Origin: Acinetobacter haemolyticus CIP 64.3 = MTCC 9819
Lineage (GTDB): Bacteria > Pseudomonadota > Gammaproteobacteria > Pseudomonadales > Moraxellaceae
DNA length: 64,000 nt
Direction of reading: 5' to 3'
Assembly: GCF_000369065.1 (NCBI RefSeq)
Contig: NZ_KB849812.1
Coordinates: forward strand, 130,804-194,803
In this document: positions 1 to 9,422 of the stretch, piece after piece
Layout of the letters: the number at the start of each line of letters is the position of its first letter
Position numbering within the stretch: the stretch's first letter is position 1
Translations under genes and position numbers: made by a program
The notes under the pieces: model-generated
Databases searched by the model: none
Told to the model about the DNA's origin: nothing
What the model saw: only the letters and a program-made list of their open reading frames with translations

Positions 1-598
1 TGAAGGTTGCAATTGCTTTGTTGATGTCACCACCATTACGCTGAACTGTCGCAGCAAACTGGTTACGGAATTGCAAACCTAAGTCAATACCCGCGACATT
101 CACATTACGGATGCGCCATTGGTCGCCTTTATCTACCAACTGGAATGACACAGGAATCTTCTCACCATTATTAAGAAAATCTAAAGTCACTACAGGATTT
201 TTCGAGTTTGTCGCACGGTATGGACGCATGGTGTAACTTTGGTTCGTGTATTTCGCAAAAGCACTACCATAGTTTTCGATGATCACTTCACGGAAGTTTT
301 TTTCAAACTGTGCGCGTTGTGCTGCAGTTGTATGCTGATTATTTGCATAAGTACCCAATACGATACGAGTAAATGCTTGTGAATCTACATATGGATCAAG
401 ATTTTGGCGAATAATTGTTCTAACCAATTCAGGGTTGTTTTGTAACTTCGCATGATCAGCTTTTAAACGTGTCACCAAACCGTCCGCCACACGTTTTACA
501 AAGTCTGGTGGGGTTTCTGTTGGTGCTGCAAATGCTGCACTAGCAAGCATAGTTGATAATACACTTGCAGTTAAAGTCTGTTTCAATAATGTGTTCAC
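1..598 (-). CDS. mlaC: MlaC phospholipid-binding periplasmic protein (3' end beyond window)
   Basis: Periplasmic carrier that shuttles phospholipids between the outer membrane and the inner-membrane MlaFEDB complex. The reading frame starts with GTG at 598, preceded by a GGAG ribosome site, and begins M-N-T-L-L-K-Q-T with a signal peptide ending in an A-A-F-A-A stretch. The following part (PPDFVKRVADGLV) is typical of the MlaC/Ttg2D family. The gene follows mlaD by 19 bases in the same direction, as in known mla operons. About 199 codons are present and the C-terminus lies outside the window. Start choice is supported by the signal peptide and ribosome site. Confidence 0.93.
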   Translation of the reverse strand, partial: MNTLLKQTLTASVLSTMLASAAFAAPTETPPDFVKRVADGLVTRLKADHAKLQNNPELVRTIIRQNLDPYVDSQAFTRIVLGTYANNQHTTAAQRAQFEKNFREVIIENYGSAFAKYTNQSYTMRPYRATNSKNPVVTLDFLNNGEKIPVSFQLVDKGDQWRIRNVNVAGIDLGLQFRNQFAATVQRNGGDINKAIATF

Positions 599-617
599 TT
601 TAAACTCCTAAATACGA

Positions 618-1280
618 TTACTCAGCAAAAGATGGTTCAGCATCTGCTTGTGATACTGAACTTCCAGTATCAGATGCAACTTTGCCAGCACCGCCACCAG
701 TAATAAACTTACTGATTAAATCTTCTAGATCCATTGTACCTTGGGTATTTGAAATTACGTCACCACGCTTTAAGTAGTTCACACCACCACCTGGGATAAC
801 TTTCAAATATTTCTCACCCAATAAGCCATTGGTCGCTACCATTATATAAGCATCTTCATCAATACTGGTGATGGAGGTCATGTTACTGATAAGTTGCTGT
901 TCCATTGCTTTTTGTTGCGCAGCGTCGGCTTGCTCATAATCAGTACTGTAACGTAACTCTTCCAAAGCATTGTTTTGAACGTCTTTGAGTTGTTCTGGAT
1001 TAAAGCTCGTGAGTTTTCCATCTAGATCAAATTTAACTGTTGCTAAACGAGTCACTGGATCAAGCGTAATCGAGTCCACACGACCAATGGTAACACCACT
1101 CATGGTGACCTTAGCGCGCGTTTTCAACCCATTAATATTGTCAAACTGGGCTGTCATGCTATAACTGTCACGAAGATTAGTACCAACTAAACCACTCACC
1201 TTCATTGCCAGAAAAAATAGAGCAATACCGAAGATAATGACAAAAATACCTACGGCCAGCTCACTAGTACGTGATTTCAT
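618..1280 (-). CDS. mlaD: MlaD, MCE-domain subunit of the Mla phospholipid transporter
   Basis: Substrate-binding MCE protein anchored in the inner membrane, part of the MlaFEDB ABC complex that maintains outer-membrane lipid asymmetry. The 220-residue protein has one N-terminal membrane helix (about residues 8-30) followed by an MCE domain (about 38-120; motif V-T-M-S-G-V-x-I-G-R-V). It is longer than E. coli MlaD (183 aa): an insert of about 45 residues (roughly 92-140) interrupts the MCE region before the GLLGEKYL motif, a feature of Acinetobacter MlaD. Its ATG overlaps the mlaE stop by one base (TAATG), so translation is probably coupled. Confidence 0.95.
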   Translation of the reverse strand: MKSRTSELAVGIFVIIFGIALFFLAMKVSGLVGTNLRDSYSMTAQFDNINGLKTRAKVTMSGVTIGRVDSITLDPVTRLATVKFDLDGKLTSFNPEQLKDVQNNALEELRYSTDYEQADAAQQKAMEQQLISNMTSITSIDEDAYIMVATNGLLGEKYLKVIPGGGVNYLKRGDVISNTQGTMDLEDLISKFITGGGAGKVASDTGSSVSQADAEPSFAE

Positions 1281-2056
1281 TAAATCCCTCCGAACATGAC
1301 CGCAGTCAACACGAAATCAAAACCTAATACACAAAGCGAAGAATATACGACCGTTCTCGTCATCGAAGTCGCAATACCCTCTGGAGTCGGATCACAGGCA
1401 TAACCTTGATAGACCGCCACCCATGTACAAATCAGAGCAAATACAATACTTTTTATGATGCCGTTGACCACATCATGTCCAAATTGAACACTGCTTTGCA
1501 TCCCACCCCAGAATGAACCTTCATCCACGCCAAGGAAATCAACACCCACCAACTTACCGCCGACAATACCGATCGCAGCAAAAATGACAGTTAGCATTGG
1601 TAAACTCACAATACCAGCCCATAATCGTGGCGATACGATTTGTTTCAGTGGATCGACTCCGATCATTTCCATACTTGCAAGCTGTTCACTTTGCTTCATG
1701 GACCCAATTTCGGCAGTCAGTGCTGACCCAGCCCGTCCTGCAAATAATAAAGCAGCTACGACAGGCGCTAACTCACGTAACAGGGTTAAAGACACCATGG
1801 TACCGAGCATGGCTTCACTGCCCACATTGACTAGAATCGAATAGCCTTGCAGCCCTAATACCAAACCAATGAATAAACCCGATACGGAGATAATCAATAA
1901 AGACATCACCCCGACACGGTACATTTGGTAAATAAAGCGTTGGAAACCACCTTTTGATGGCATTGAAAATAAAATTTGTAGGAGCATCAGTGATGCAGCA
2001 CCAATCCCCTTTATTCGCTCAATAACGAGTCTACCTAGCCAGGCAATCGTATTCAT
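1280..2056 (-). CDS. mlaE: MlaE, permease of the Mla phospholipid ABC transporter
   Basis: Integral membrane permease of the MlaFEDB complex. The 258-aa protein has several hydrophobic helices and the conserved MlaE/YrbE family core (LRELAPVVAALLFAGRAGSA, then EIGSMKQSEQLASMEMIGVDP). Its ATG overlaps the mlaF stop in an ATGA, and its stop overlaps the mlaD start, so the three genes form a tightly coupled operon read leftwards. Length and motifs match the family with no sign of damage. Confidence 0.95.
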   Translation of the reverse strand: MNTIAWLGRLVIERIKGIGAASLMLLQILFSMPSKGGFQRFIYQMYRVGVMSLLIISVSGLFIGLVLGLQGYSILVNVGSEAMLGTMVSLTLLRELAPVVAALLFAGRAGSALTAEIGSMKQSEQLASMEMIGVDPLKQIVSPRLWAGIVSLPMLTVIFAAIGIVGGKLVGVDFLGVDEGSFWGGMQSSVQFGHDVVNGIIKSIVFALICTWVAVYQGYACDPTPEGIATSMTRTVVYSSLCVLGFDFVLTAVMFGGI

Positions 2057-2871
2057 GGACGAACCTCGTTATCTAAATATGCTTGATGCGTAAACTGGTA
2101 TTCAACAGGCCCTTCTATTGAGCCTGTTAAAAACTGACGAACAAATGGTGAGGCATGATTTTTTAATTGTTCAGGTGAACCTTCTCCCTGAATTTTCCCT
2201 TCTGCAACCACATAAATATAGTCAGCAATCGACAATGTTTCTGCAACATCATGTGAAACAATAATTGTAGTTAAATCAAGCGCTTCCCGCAAAGATCGAA
2301 TTAAGCGCGTCAATACACCCATCACGATCGGGTCTTGTCCAGCAAACGGCTCGTCATACATAATGAGTTCTGGATCTAATGCAATCGCACGTGCTAAAGC
2401 CACTCGACGATTCATCCCGCCTGAAAGCTCAGAAGGCATGAGTTGTTCAGCACCGCGTAACCCGACAGACTCAAGCTTTAAACCCACCAGTTCAGCAATA
2501 ATGTGCTCAGGTAATTTGGTATGAGCGCGGATTGGGAAGGCAACATTTTCATACACAGACATATCTGTAAATAAAGCACCGCTTTGAAATAACATGCCCA
2601 TACGCGCACGAGCAGCAAAAAGCTCTTGCCGAGACATCGTGGCAATATCTTGACCGTCTAGCAATACTTCGCCTTGATCTGGAACCAGTTGTCCACCGAT
2701 CAAACGTAGTAAGGTGGTCTTACCCGTACCAGAAGGCCCCATAATTGCAGTAATTTGACCACGTCGAATTTTAAGACTGATATCGTCATAAATGACGCGT
2801 TCTCCTCGATTAAAGCTTAAGTTTCTAACTTCAATTAAGGCTTCAGCATCGAGAGGAGAGTTATTATTCAT
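2053..2871 (-). CDS. mlaF: MlaF, ATPase of the Mla phospholipid ABC transporter
   Basis: Cytoplasmic ATPase driving phospholipid movement by the Mla complex, and first gene of the visible operon. It has Walker A (GPSGTGKTT, near residue 47), the Q-loop (LFQSGALF), an ABC signature LSGGMNRR, Walker B (LIMYDEP) and the switch His (VSHD). I place the start at the ATG at 2871 (MNNNSPLD), because the in-frame ATG at 2883 directly abuts its AGGA and would leave no spacer. The 2883 start would add only four residues. The C-terminal extension ending YLDNEVRP is typical of Acinetobacter MlaF. Confidence 0.94.
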   Translation of the reverse strand: MNNNSPLDAEALIEVRNLSFNRGERVIYDDISLKIRRGQITAIMGPSGTGKTTLLRLIGGQLVPDQGEVLLDGQDIATMSRQELFAARARMGMLFQSGALFTDMSVYENVAFPIRAHTKLPEHIIAELVGLKLESVGLRGAEQLMPSELSGGMNRRVALARAIALDPELIMYDEPFAGQDPIVMGVLTRLIRSLREALDLTTIIVSHDVAETLSIADYIYVVAEGKIQGEGSPEQLKNHASPFVRQFLTGSIEGPVEYQFTHQAYLDNEVRP

Positions 2872-2966
2872 AATGGCATTCATTCCTGCACTTTTTATGC
2901 ACGCATACTATACACTGAAATATTAAATGGTTGTTTTTATTTTGATAAGTGATGTATCAAGATTAT

Positions 2967-3179
2967 TTAATTTATGTAGCCATGTTTGGAATCAACATGC
3001 TCAGTTGTTTGTTGGGTATTTACTTTAAAAGCATTGGCGTTAGTTTGATCAAAAACAGCATAAGCAAAAAATAAACCATTGCATAACATTAAGATGACGA
3101 ACAAGCATGGCAGCCCTTCATTGCAAATGAAAGACCAGATTTGATGGCTAAAACCGTTGTTTTGATTAATCCTATTCAT
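2967..3179 (-). CDS. Small single-pass membrane protein, unknown function
   Basis: I do not recognise this 70-aa protein. It has one strongly hydrophobic segment (about residues 25-46, GLPCLFVILMLCNGLFFAYAVF) flanked by polar ends, so it is probably a single-span inner-membrane protein. It lies alone between mlaF and the RNA helicase gene, in the same direction as both. The ribosome site is weak (AAAAGAA close to the ATG). It could be a real small gene or a chance frame; the clear membrane segment favours a gene. Confidence 0.45.
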   Translation of the reverse strand: MNRINQNNGFSHQIWSFICNEGLPCLFVILMLCNGLFFAYAVFDQTNANAFKVNTQQTTEHVDSKHGYIN

Positions 3180-3236
3180 TTCTTTTATAAAATTTGAATT
3201 AGTACTCGTTTTTACAATTTTACCTGACTAATCACA

Positions 3237-3268
3237 AATAAAAAAGCCAGTTTTTCAACTGGCTTTTT
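3237..3268 (-). terminator. Rho-independent terminator after the RNA helicase gene
   Basis: A 12-bp perfect inverted repeat (AAAAAGCCAGTT / AACTGGCTTTTT) with a 4-base loop. Read on the minus strand it is followed by a T-rich tract. It sits about 20 bases past the helicase stop. Confidence 0.85.
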
Positions 3269-3289
3269 CTTTTCATCGGTTTTTATCGA

Positions 3290-5218
3290 TTAAAAATCGT
3301 TTTTGCGACGACGGTCGCCACCGAAAGTCTCTTCACGTGCACCACGTACCGGGCGATCATCGCTACCAAACTTACGTTTTGGACGGTCATCACCACCACC
3401 GAAACTACGTTTTGGACGGTCATCGCCACCACCGAAACTACGCTTTGGACGGTCACCAAAACCACCTTCACGCTGTTGCGGACGATCACCAAAATCACGT
3501 TTTGGACGATCACCGAAGCTGCCTTCACGACGTGGCTTATAATCTACACGGTTACCACGGTTGTCATCATTCGAGTCAAAACGCGGCTTATCATTGAAAC
3601 CACCCTCACGGCGTGGGCGATCTGAATTAAACTCGCGACGCGGACGGTCTTCACCACCAAAACTACGCTTTGGACGGTCATCAAAACCGCCTTCACGACG
3701 TGGGCGATCTGAATTGAACTCACGACGCGGACGATCTTCAAAACCACCTTCGCGGCGTGGACGATCTGAATTGAACTCGCGACGCGGACGGTCTTCAAAA
3801 CCACCTTCGCGACGTGGGCGATCTGAATTGAACTCACGACGTGGACGGTCTTCACCACCAAATGATGGACGTTCACCACGTGGTTTATCATCGAAACTAC
3901 GACGTGGACGATCATCACCGCCTTCACGACGTTTGAAGTTACCTTCACCTTCGAAACGACGACCACCGCCAAAACCACCACGACCACGACCGCCGCCATC
4001 ACGACCACCGCGACCACGACCACCGCCATCACGACCTGAACGTGCAGGAGGTGGAGATGGCTCTAAACCTTCAATTTCAGATACATTCAAACGTGCATCT
4101 AAATAATCTTCTAAAGCACGGATTTTGCCGCGTTCACGGTAAGTTGCTAAAGTCACAGCTTGACCTGTACGACCCGCACGACCTGTACGACCAATACGGT
4201 GTACATAGTCTTCATTTTTCATCGGTAAACCGAAGTTAATCACGTGTGAAATCGTTGGTACGTCTAAACCACGCGCTGCAACGTCAGTCGCAACTAAGAT
4301 TTTTGCACGACCTTCACGAATGCTACGTAAACGACGGTTACGAACGGTTTGTGGCATCGCGCCATGCAATGCAACAACAGAGTGACCTGCTTCAGCCAAT
4401 TCTTCAGCAAGCATGTCTGTATCTTCTTGCGTACTCGCAAATACTACAGCTTGATCTACTGACTCATCAGATAACCAGTGAGTTAATAATTTTTTCTTGT
4501 GTTCGAAACCATCAGTCCAATGCAATGTTTGAGTTACATCAGTGTTGGTGCTGTGACCAGTTTCAATCGCAATACGTTGTGGATCATTCATCATACGTTC
4601 AGCAAGACGAATAATACGATCTGCAAAAGTTGCAGAGAACATTAATGTTTGATTACGGTTTGCAGCTAATTCACCAATCGCTTCTAAATCTTCAGCAAAG
4701 CCAAGATCAAGCATACGGTCTGCTTCATCAACAATTAATGATTCAACTTTATCAAGTTTTAATTGACGACGATTTACAAGGTCAAGTAAACGACCTGGGG
4801 TCGCAACGACAACTTGTGCACCTTTAAGCTGTTGAATTTGTTTACCAAAAGGCATACCACCCATAATTGCAGCGATACGAACACCTTTCATGTGACGTAC
4901 AAATGCAATCGCATCTTGGCTAACTTGTTGAGCCAATTCACGCGTAGGAGAAATAACTAAAATCGTTGGCTGAGTCACTGCTTTCATGCGCTCTTTAAAT
5001 GGCACAAAAGTTTCCTGACCCGCTAAAGCATTTAATGTAGGAAGTAAGAATGCTGCTGTTTTACCAGAACCAGTCTGGCTTGAAACCAATAAATCTTTTC
5101 CTTCTAACGCAGCTGGAATCGCTTGTTCTTGCACAGGAGTTGGTGTAGTGAAACCTAAACCTTCTAAAGCTTGTTGTAAGGTTTCGTGCAAAGAAAATTC
5201 GGCAAAAGTTTTGCTCAT
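3290..5218 (-). CDS. DEAD-box ATP-dependent RNA helicase with RG-rich repeat tail
   Basis: ATP-dependent RNA unwinding enzyme of the RhlE/DeaD type, acting in RNA decay, ribosome assembly or cold adaptation. The core has all DEAD-box motifs in order: SQTGSGKT, PTRELA, ATPGR, DEAD, SAT, then ARGLD and HRIGRTGRAGRTG. From about residue 395 the protein becomes a long Arg/Gly/Asp-rich tail with imperfect copies of a unit EDRPRREFNSDRPRREGGF and later D-R-P-K-R-S-F-G-G blocks, a likely RNA-binding disordered region. I chose the ATG at 5218 (MSKTFAEF), preceded by GGGTGA at good spacing; an in-frame GTG at 5230 would add four residues. The gene has a leader of about 270 nt. Confidence 0.93.
   Translation of the reverse strand: MSKTFAEFSLHETLQQALEGLGFTTPTPVQEQAIPAALEGKDLLVSSQTGSGKTAAFLLPTLNALAGQETFVPFKERMKAVTQPTILVISPTRELAQQVSQDAIAFVRHMKGVRIAAIMGGMPFGKQIQQLKGAQVVVATPGRLLDLVNRRQLKLDKVESLIVDEADRMLDLGFAEDLEAIGELAANRNQTLMFSATFADRIIRLAERMMNDPQRIAIETGHSTNTDVTQTLHWTDGFEHKKKLLTHWLSDESVDQAVVFASTQEDTDMLAEELAEAGHSVVALHGAMPQTVRNRRLRSIREGRAKILVATDVAARGLDVPTISHVINFGLPMKNEDYVHRIGRTGRAGRTGQAVTLATYRERGKIRALEDYLDARLNVSEIEGLEPSPPPARSGRDGGGRGRGGRDGGGRGRGGFGGGRRFEGEGNFKRREGGDDRPRRSFDDKPRGERPSFGGEDRPRREFNSDRPRREGGFEDRPRREFNSDRPRREGGFEDRPRREFNSDRPRREGGFDDRPKRSFGGEDRPRREFNSDRPRREGGFNDKPRFDSNDDNRGNRVDYKPRREGSFGDRPKRDFGDRPQQREGGFGDRPKRSFGGGDDRPKRSFGGGDDRPKRKFGSDDRPVRGAREETFGGDRRRKNDF
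3600..3860 (-). repeat. Imperfect 57-bp tandem repeats coding the helicase RG tail
   Basis: Within the helicase C-terminus, about four copies of a 19-residue (57-bp) unit, E-D-R-P-R-R-E-F-N-S-D-R-P-R-R-E-G-G-F, follow one another; one junction carries an extra K-R-S-F-G-G-E block. The copies are nearly identical in DNA, with only third-position changes, so unit number could vary by slippage or recombination. The repeats also create long spurious frames on both strands here. Confidence 0.8.
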
Positions 5219-5647
5219 AGAGAGTTTCACCCTAATGGGTGCTCCATTTTAATAAATACAAAAAATAGACATCGGCAACAAGCGGCAAAGCGACTCAAGC
5301 TGAAAATAGATAAAATTCAGCGGCAATCCGAATAACGACGATGTGGACTAACGCACGCTTGATTACTGCCTCAACCTGAAGAATCGCTAAGCGATTTGGG
5401 CGCAAGATGTGGTCCTCTCTATGGACAGCGTGCGCATAATATGAATAGAACTGAATGTTCAGGTAATGAACTGGAATTTAAGTGCGTGCGCGGATTATAG
5501 CAGAATAATTTTAAAAGTCACCTATTTTAATTGGTTTTCGTGATTTTATAATTAAACTTCAATCAAAAATCTCTTCAAAATAACCATAGTTTTAAAAATT
5601 ATTCATATAAAACAATCAACAAAGATTCTAAAAGAATGATTTCCTAC
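5219..5647 (-). other. Helicase leader region and intergenic gap
   Basis: No gene is seen in this 429-base gap. Most of it appears to be the untranslated leader of the helicase mRNA, about 270 nt from a promoter near 5494-5521 to the start at 5218. On the minus strand it contains small hairpins (for example AATCGCTTAGCGATT at 5382-5396, and a CTGAA/TTCAG pair near 5302-5322). Long structured leaders are known for the cold-shock helicase mRNA deaD/csdA in enterobacteria; whether that applies here is inference. Confidence 0.5.
5494..5521 (-). promoter_or_regulatory. Probable sigma-70 promoter of the RNA helicase gene
   Basis: On the minus strand a perfect -10 box TATAAT (5494-5499) is preceded, 16 bases upstream, by GTGACT (5516-5521) as a plausible -35. 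It points at the helicase and predicts a start near 5487, hence a leader of about 270 nt. Confidence 0.55.
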
Positions 5648-6184
5648 TTATTTCCCCAATATTTCTAATGTTCTAGAAACCACTAGTGTTGGTGTTTCAC
5701 TTGTTAAAACGATTTTACAATTTAATCCAGTATAAAGTTTAAATCGTGCTCTGATCTTTAATTCTTCTTTTTCAGCACTCATATCTTCTAAATACACTCG
5801 CCCCATCTGCCTTTTAAGCGTCTCCTTAACGCATGCTTCAAAATCCAATGAAGGTAACAGTAAAAAAGTAAATAGATGGTGTTCTACCTCCTGTTTTATT
5901 TTTAAATAGTCTTGATGTACATCATCTGAATAAGTCATAAATCCAGATGAACACACGATAATGCTTACCTTTTTAATCTTATGTTTTGCTTGTAATTCTA
6001 AAAATGCCTGAACATTCCGAGATGCATACTTTTGATAGCCATTTTCTTTGATGTACTTAGAAATATCACCCTCTATTTGCATAAAGTATTCATCCAAATC
6101 GTAGCACCCCCCTAATTGAAATGCCAATAAATGCCCCGTGGTTGTTTTCCCTGCCCCACCAGGACCAATGAAATAAATCAGCAA
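5648..6184 (-). CDS. Shikimate-kinase-like P-loop kinase, substrate unknown
   Basis: A 178-aa single-domain P-loop enzyme. The N-terminus M-L-I-Y-F-I-G-P-G-G-A-G-K-T-T is a Walker A motif, followed by a D-L-D-E-Y-F acidic motif, as in shikimate/gluconate-type kinases, and a lid-like Arg/Lys region (LKRQMGRVYLED). True shikimate kinase AroK is usually encoded next to aroB; this gene is not, so it is more likely a paralogue of unknown substrate. It stands between suhB, from which it is separated by a terminator, and the helicase leader. The start has no alternative close by. Confidence 0.7.
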   Translation of the reverse strand: MLIYFIGPGGAGKTTTGHLLAFQLGGCYDLDEYFMQIEGDISKYIKENGYQKYASRNVQAFLELQAKHKIKKVSIIVCSSGFMTYSDDVHQDYLKIKQEVEHHLFTFLLLPSLDFEACVKETLKRQMGRVYLEDMSAEKEELKIRARFKLYTGLNCKIVLTSETPTLVVSRTLEILGK

Positions 6185-6214
6185 TCTATGTCCCTCCTTA
6201 CGCTAAGCTCGCAT

Positions 6215-6245
6215 AAAAAAACCCTCAAATATTGAGGGTTTTTTT
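6215..6245. terminator. Terminator between suhB and the P-loop kinase gene
   Basis: Hairpin AAAAAAACCCTCAA / TTGAGGGTTTTTTT with a three-base loop, T-tracts on both strands. It lies just after the suhB stop on the minus strand and separates it from the kinase gene. Confidence 0.9.
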
Positions 6246-6258
6246 AGAATTCGACAAA

Positions 6259-7089
6259 TTATTTTGCAGCTTCGCCCCAAGCTGGAACAACGGTCTGCAT
6301 CAATGGTTTTAACAATTTAAGTGAACATGCTAGCACTTGACCATTATCAAATGAATCATTACCACCACGAGCATCAACCACGACACCACCCGCTTCTTTG
6401 ACAATCAATTCACCCGCAGCGATATCCCACGGTTTTAAACCTAGTTCAAAGAAACCATCAAAACGACCCGCAGCAACATATGCTAAATCTAAAGCAGCTG
6501 AGCCACCACGACGGATTTGCGCGCCAGATTTAGTCACTGCCAATAATGAAGCGAAGTGTTGCTCTGCATAAGAAACAATTTCACCATTACGTTTTGCACG
6601 GTACGGATGTCCTACTGCAAGAAAAGTGTTTTCAAGACTTTCTTTGACATTGGCACGAATACGACGTTGATTCATCACCGCACCACGACCGCGACTCGCA
6701 GAAAACAACTCATCACGTACTGGATCGTAGATCACACCGTGTTGAGTTACACCTTTGTGTTGTACAGCAATAGAAATACAGAAATGTGGGAAACCGTTGA
6801 TAAAGTTCTGTGTACCATCTAAAGGATCAATCACCCAGCACCAATCTGCATCGTGACCTTTACCTTCTTGCATACCAAACTCTTCACCATGGAAGCTGTG
6901 GTTTTTATAACTTTTACGGAGGGTATCAATTGTTAGTTCTTCCAAGTAACGATCTACACGCGTTACTGGACCATCAATGCCTTTTTCTTCAACTTGTAAA
7001 TCGAGTTTATGACGATTTTGATGAGCCTTTAAAAGCTCTTGACCAACTGTTTGAGCTGCGCGCGCAGCCATAACCACCATAGGTTCCAT
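6259..7089 (-). CDS. suhB: Inositol-1-monophosphatase family protein SuhB
   Basis: Mg-dependent phosphatase of the inositol monophosphatase family. In enterobacteria SuhB also joins the rRNA antitermination complex. The 276-aa protein has the metal-binding set: GEE at 68-70, the signature DPLDGT at 88-93 (context WVIDPLDGTQNFINGF) and a later WDIAAGELIVKEAGG motif. It is transcribed alone and leftwards, ending in a strong terminator. Length is usual for the family. Confidence 0.92.
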   Translation of the reverse strand: MEPMVVMAARAAQTVGQELLKAHQNRHKLDLQVEEKGIDGPVTRVDRYLEELTIDTLRKSYKNHSFHGEEFGMQEGKGHDADWCWVIDPLDGTQNFINGFPHFCISIAVQHKGVTQHGVIYDPVRDELFSASRGRGAVMNQRRIRANVKESLENTFLAVGHPYRAKRNGEIVSYAEQHFASLLAVTKSGAQIRRGGSAALDLAYVAAGRFDGFFELGLKPWDIAAGELIVKEAGGVVVDARGGNDSFDNGQVLACSLKLLKPLMQTVVPAWGEAAK

Positions 7090-7132
7090 TGAACACCCAC
7101 AAATTTGAAGATTTTGACAAAGAATAATGCAT

Positions 7133-7169
7133 AAAAGCCCGCATATTCTATCAAATATACGGGCTTTTA
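7133..7169 (-). terminator. Terminator after dxs
   Basis: Inverted repeat AAAAGCCCG ... CGGGCTTTT, followed on the minus strand by a short T tract, about 50 bases beyond the dxs stop. The A/T-rich loop can extend the stem (CATATT / AATATG-like pairing). Confidence 0.7.
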
Positions 7170-7220
7170 GGTAAAAAATGTTTACTAAAAATTATCTACG
7201 TATTTACAGATGCTTATGTG

Positions 7221-9116
7221 TCATAACCAAGCTTGTTCAATAGAAAGTAAAATTCCTTTGGCATCCAAACCACATTCTGCAAGCATTTGTTGATGCGTTG
7301 CTTGATGTAAGAACTCATCTGGAAGCCCCAGATTTAAAATTGGTTTTACAATCTTCGCTTGCGCCAAGAACTCATTCACAGCACTACCGGCACCTGCCAT
7401 CACCGCATGCTCTTCCACTGTCACAAAGAGTTGCGTACGTGGCGCCAAATCTCGCAGTAATTGCTCATCCAATGGCTTCACAAAACGCATGTTCACCACA
7501 CGCACCCCAACAGCTTGTTGATTGGCAAATTGCTCAGCTGCTTCGATTGAAGCTGCAACACGACTACCAAATGCAAGAACACTAATTTGCTGATCTGCGT
7601 TTGAATTAAACTCAGCAACAATCTCAGCCTTACCAATCTCTAAAGCTGTCATTTGCTGTTGTATTTCCACACCTAAACCGACACCACGCGGATATCTTAC
7701 TGCCGTAGGTCCGTTAAAATGATAAGCGGTATGTAGCATTTGACGGCATTCATTTTCATCTTTTGGTGCCATGATGACCATATTCGGGACAGTCCGCATA
7801 AACGCATAATCATATGCCCCAGCATGGGTTGGTCCATCTTCTCCAACGAGTCCAGCACGATCAATTCCAAAGGTCACATCCAAATTTTGCAATGCAACAT
7901 CATGGATCAATTGATCATAACCACGTTGTAAGAAGGTTGAATATATCGCTACCACAGGTTTTAAACCTTCACATGCCATACCTGCTGCTAATGTCACTGC
8001 ATGTTGTTCTGCAATTGCAACATCAAAAAAACGTTCAGGATATTGCTGGGCGAACTTCACCATGCCCGACCCTTCACACATCGCAGGGGTAATCGCCAAT
8101 AAGCGCTGATCTTGAGCTGCTTCATCACATAACCATTGTCCAAACACATCAGAATATTTTGGTGGTGCTTTCTTAACGGTTGTAGAGGTTACTGGTGCAA
8201 TTTTAGTAATTGCATGATAAGTAATTGGATCGGCTTCAGCTGGCGCAAAACCTTTACCTTTTTTAGTATATACGTGAACTAAACGTGGTCCTTTGCGTTT
8301 TTTCAATGCCTGAAAAACTTGCGTCAGTTGTTCAACATCATGACCATCGAATGGTCCAAAATAGTCAAAGCCAATCGCTTTAAATAAATTATCAGCAGCA
8401 TCTGTTGCAGATTGATGCAAACGTGAATTATAAGTCCATTTTGGATGGGGTTGAACATAGGCTTCGCCATGTTCATTGACATTAACAAGATGTCCTGTTT
8501 CCCAGATTGCAGCCAAATGTTTGGCAAAACCACCTGTACTACACGAAATAGACATGTCATTGTCATTTAACACAACAATTAAATCAGCATCATGAGCTAC
8601 TGCGTCATTCATGGCTTCAAATGCCATACCTGCAGTCATTGCACCATCACCAACGATCGCTACTACATCACATAGATCTTTTTGATAGCGACGTGCAAGC
8701 GCCATGCCCAAACCGGCTGAAATTGCAGTAGATGAGTGTCCTACACCAAAAGTATCAAACTCAGATTCGTCACGGGCTGGAAATGCAGCTAAACCGTTTT
8801 TTGTACGAATCATCGTGATCTGCTCACGGCGACCTGTGAGTACTTTATGTGGATATGCTTGATGCCCTACATCCCAGACCAAACGATCTTGTGGTGTATT
8901 AAAGCAATAATGCAAAGCAACAGTAAGCTCAATCACGCCTAGATTTGCGCCAAAGTGACCACCACTTTGCCCTGCTGCATACAAAATATATTGACGTAAC
9001 TCATCCGCCACTTGTACGAGTTGGCTTTGCTCGAGCTGACGTAATTGTTGCGGATGATCAATTCCATCTAACAATGGCGTAACAGGGCGTTGAGTTGGAA
9101 TTTCGGTATACAACAT
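7221..9116 (-). CDS. dxs: 1-deoxy-D-xylulose-5-phosphate synthase
   Basis: Thiamine-diphosphate enzyme that condenses pyruvate and glyceraldehyde 3-phosphate, the entry step of the MEP isoprenoid pathway and a source for thiamine and pyridoxal. Visible motifs are the [12 protein letters not shown] start, the cofactor-binding [17 protein letters not shown] with a downstream NDNDMSIS, and the transketolase pyrimidine-domain [12 protein letters not shown]. The reading frame opens further upstream (9173), but the family start [11 protein letters not shown] corresponds to the ATG at 9116, giving 631 aa against roughly 620-640 in relatives. It is divergent from ribA. Confidence 0.95.
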   Translation of the reverse strand: MLYTEIPTQRPVTPLLDGIDHPQQLRQLEQSQLVQVADELRQYILYAAGQSGGHFGANLGVIELTVALHYCFNTPQDRLVWDVGHQAYPHKVLTGRREQITMIRTKNGLAAFPARDESEFDTFGVGHSSTAISAGLGMALARRYQKDLCDVVAIVGDGAMTAGMAFEAMNDAVAHDADLIVVLNDNDMSISCSTGGFAKHLAAIWETGHLVNVNEHGEAYVQPHPKWTYNSRLHQSATDAADNLFKAIGFDYFGPFDGHDVEQLTQVFQALKKRKGPRLVHVYTKKGKGFAPAEADPITYHAITKIAPVTSTTVKKAPPKYSDVFGQWLCDEAAQDQRLLAITPAMCEGSGMVKFAQQYPERFFDVAIAEQHAVTLAAGMACEGLKPVVAIYSTFLQRGYDQLIHDVALQNLDVTFGIDRAGLVGEDGPTHAGAYDYAFMRTVPNMVIMAPKDENECRQMLHTAYHFNGPTAVRYPRGVGLGVEIQQQMTALEIGKAEIVAEFNSNADQQISVLAFGSRVAASIEAAEQFANQQAVGVRVVNMRFVKPLDEQLLRDLAPRTQLFVTVEEHAVMAGAGSAVNEFLAQAKIVKPILNLGLPDEFLHQATHQQMLAECGLDAKGILLSIEQAWL

Positions 9117-9422
9117 AGTGTGGCAAAGCCTTTTTAAGCCTGGCAAATCCGAAGCTGGGTTAAATGAGGCCAATCATACAATTAAATACGATCTACCTTC
9201 AATCAGCCACCTGTGCGAATGATGCAGCGCTGAACATTCTTTTACCAATCATTGGTGACTGGCTCGGTGATTATCCTGAATTATGTCACTGTTAATCAAC
9301 CATTATTGTGTGGTTTGTATGAAAAAGAAAAACTCAATATAAAAAATCAGAAATTCCAATTCACTCAATCTTCACACATTAAGCTATACTTTCACTGTTT
9401 TAATCATAATAGTGAGCTCTCT

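Noticed and set aside
3600..3860. Direct repeats that could suggest a CRISPR array
   Set aside because: Repeats are contiguous, in frame and code for the helicase tail; there are no unique spacers and no cas genes.
3283..4106. Long Val-rich, Arg/Ser/Pro-rich and His/Asp-rich open frames on both strands
   Set aside because: They are produced by the repeated Arg/Gly codons of the helicase tail read in other frames; no ribosome sites or sensible proteins.
9174..9422. An FMN riboswitch before ribA
   Set aside because: I could not find the conserved AGGGT-x-G core helices; FMN riboswitches in this group usually precede ribB or ribE genes.
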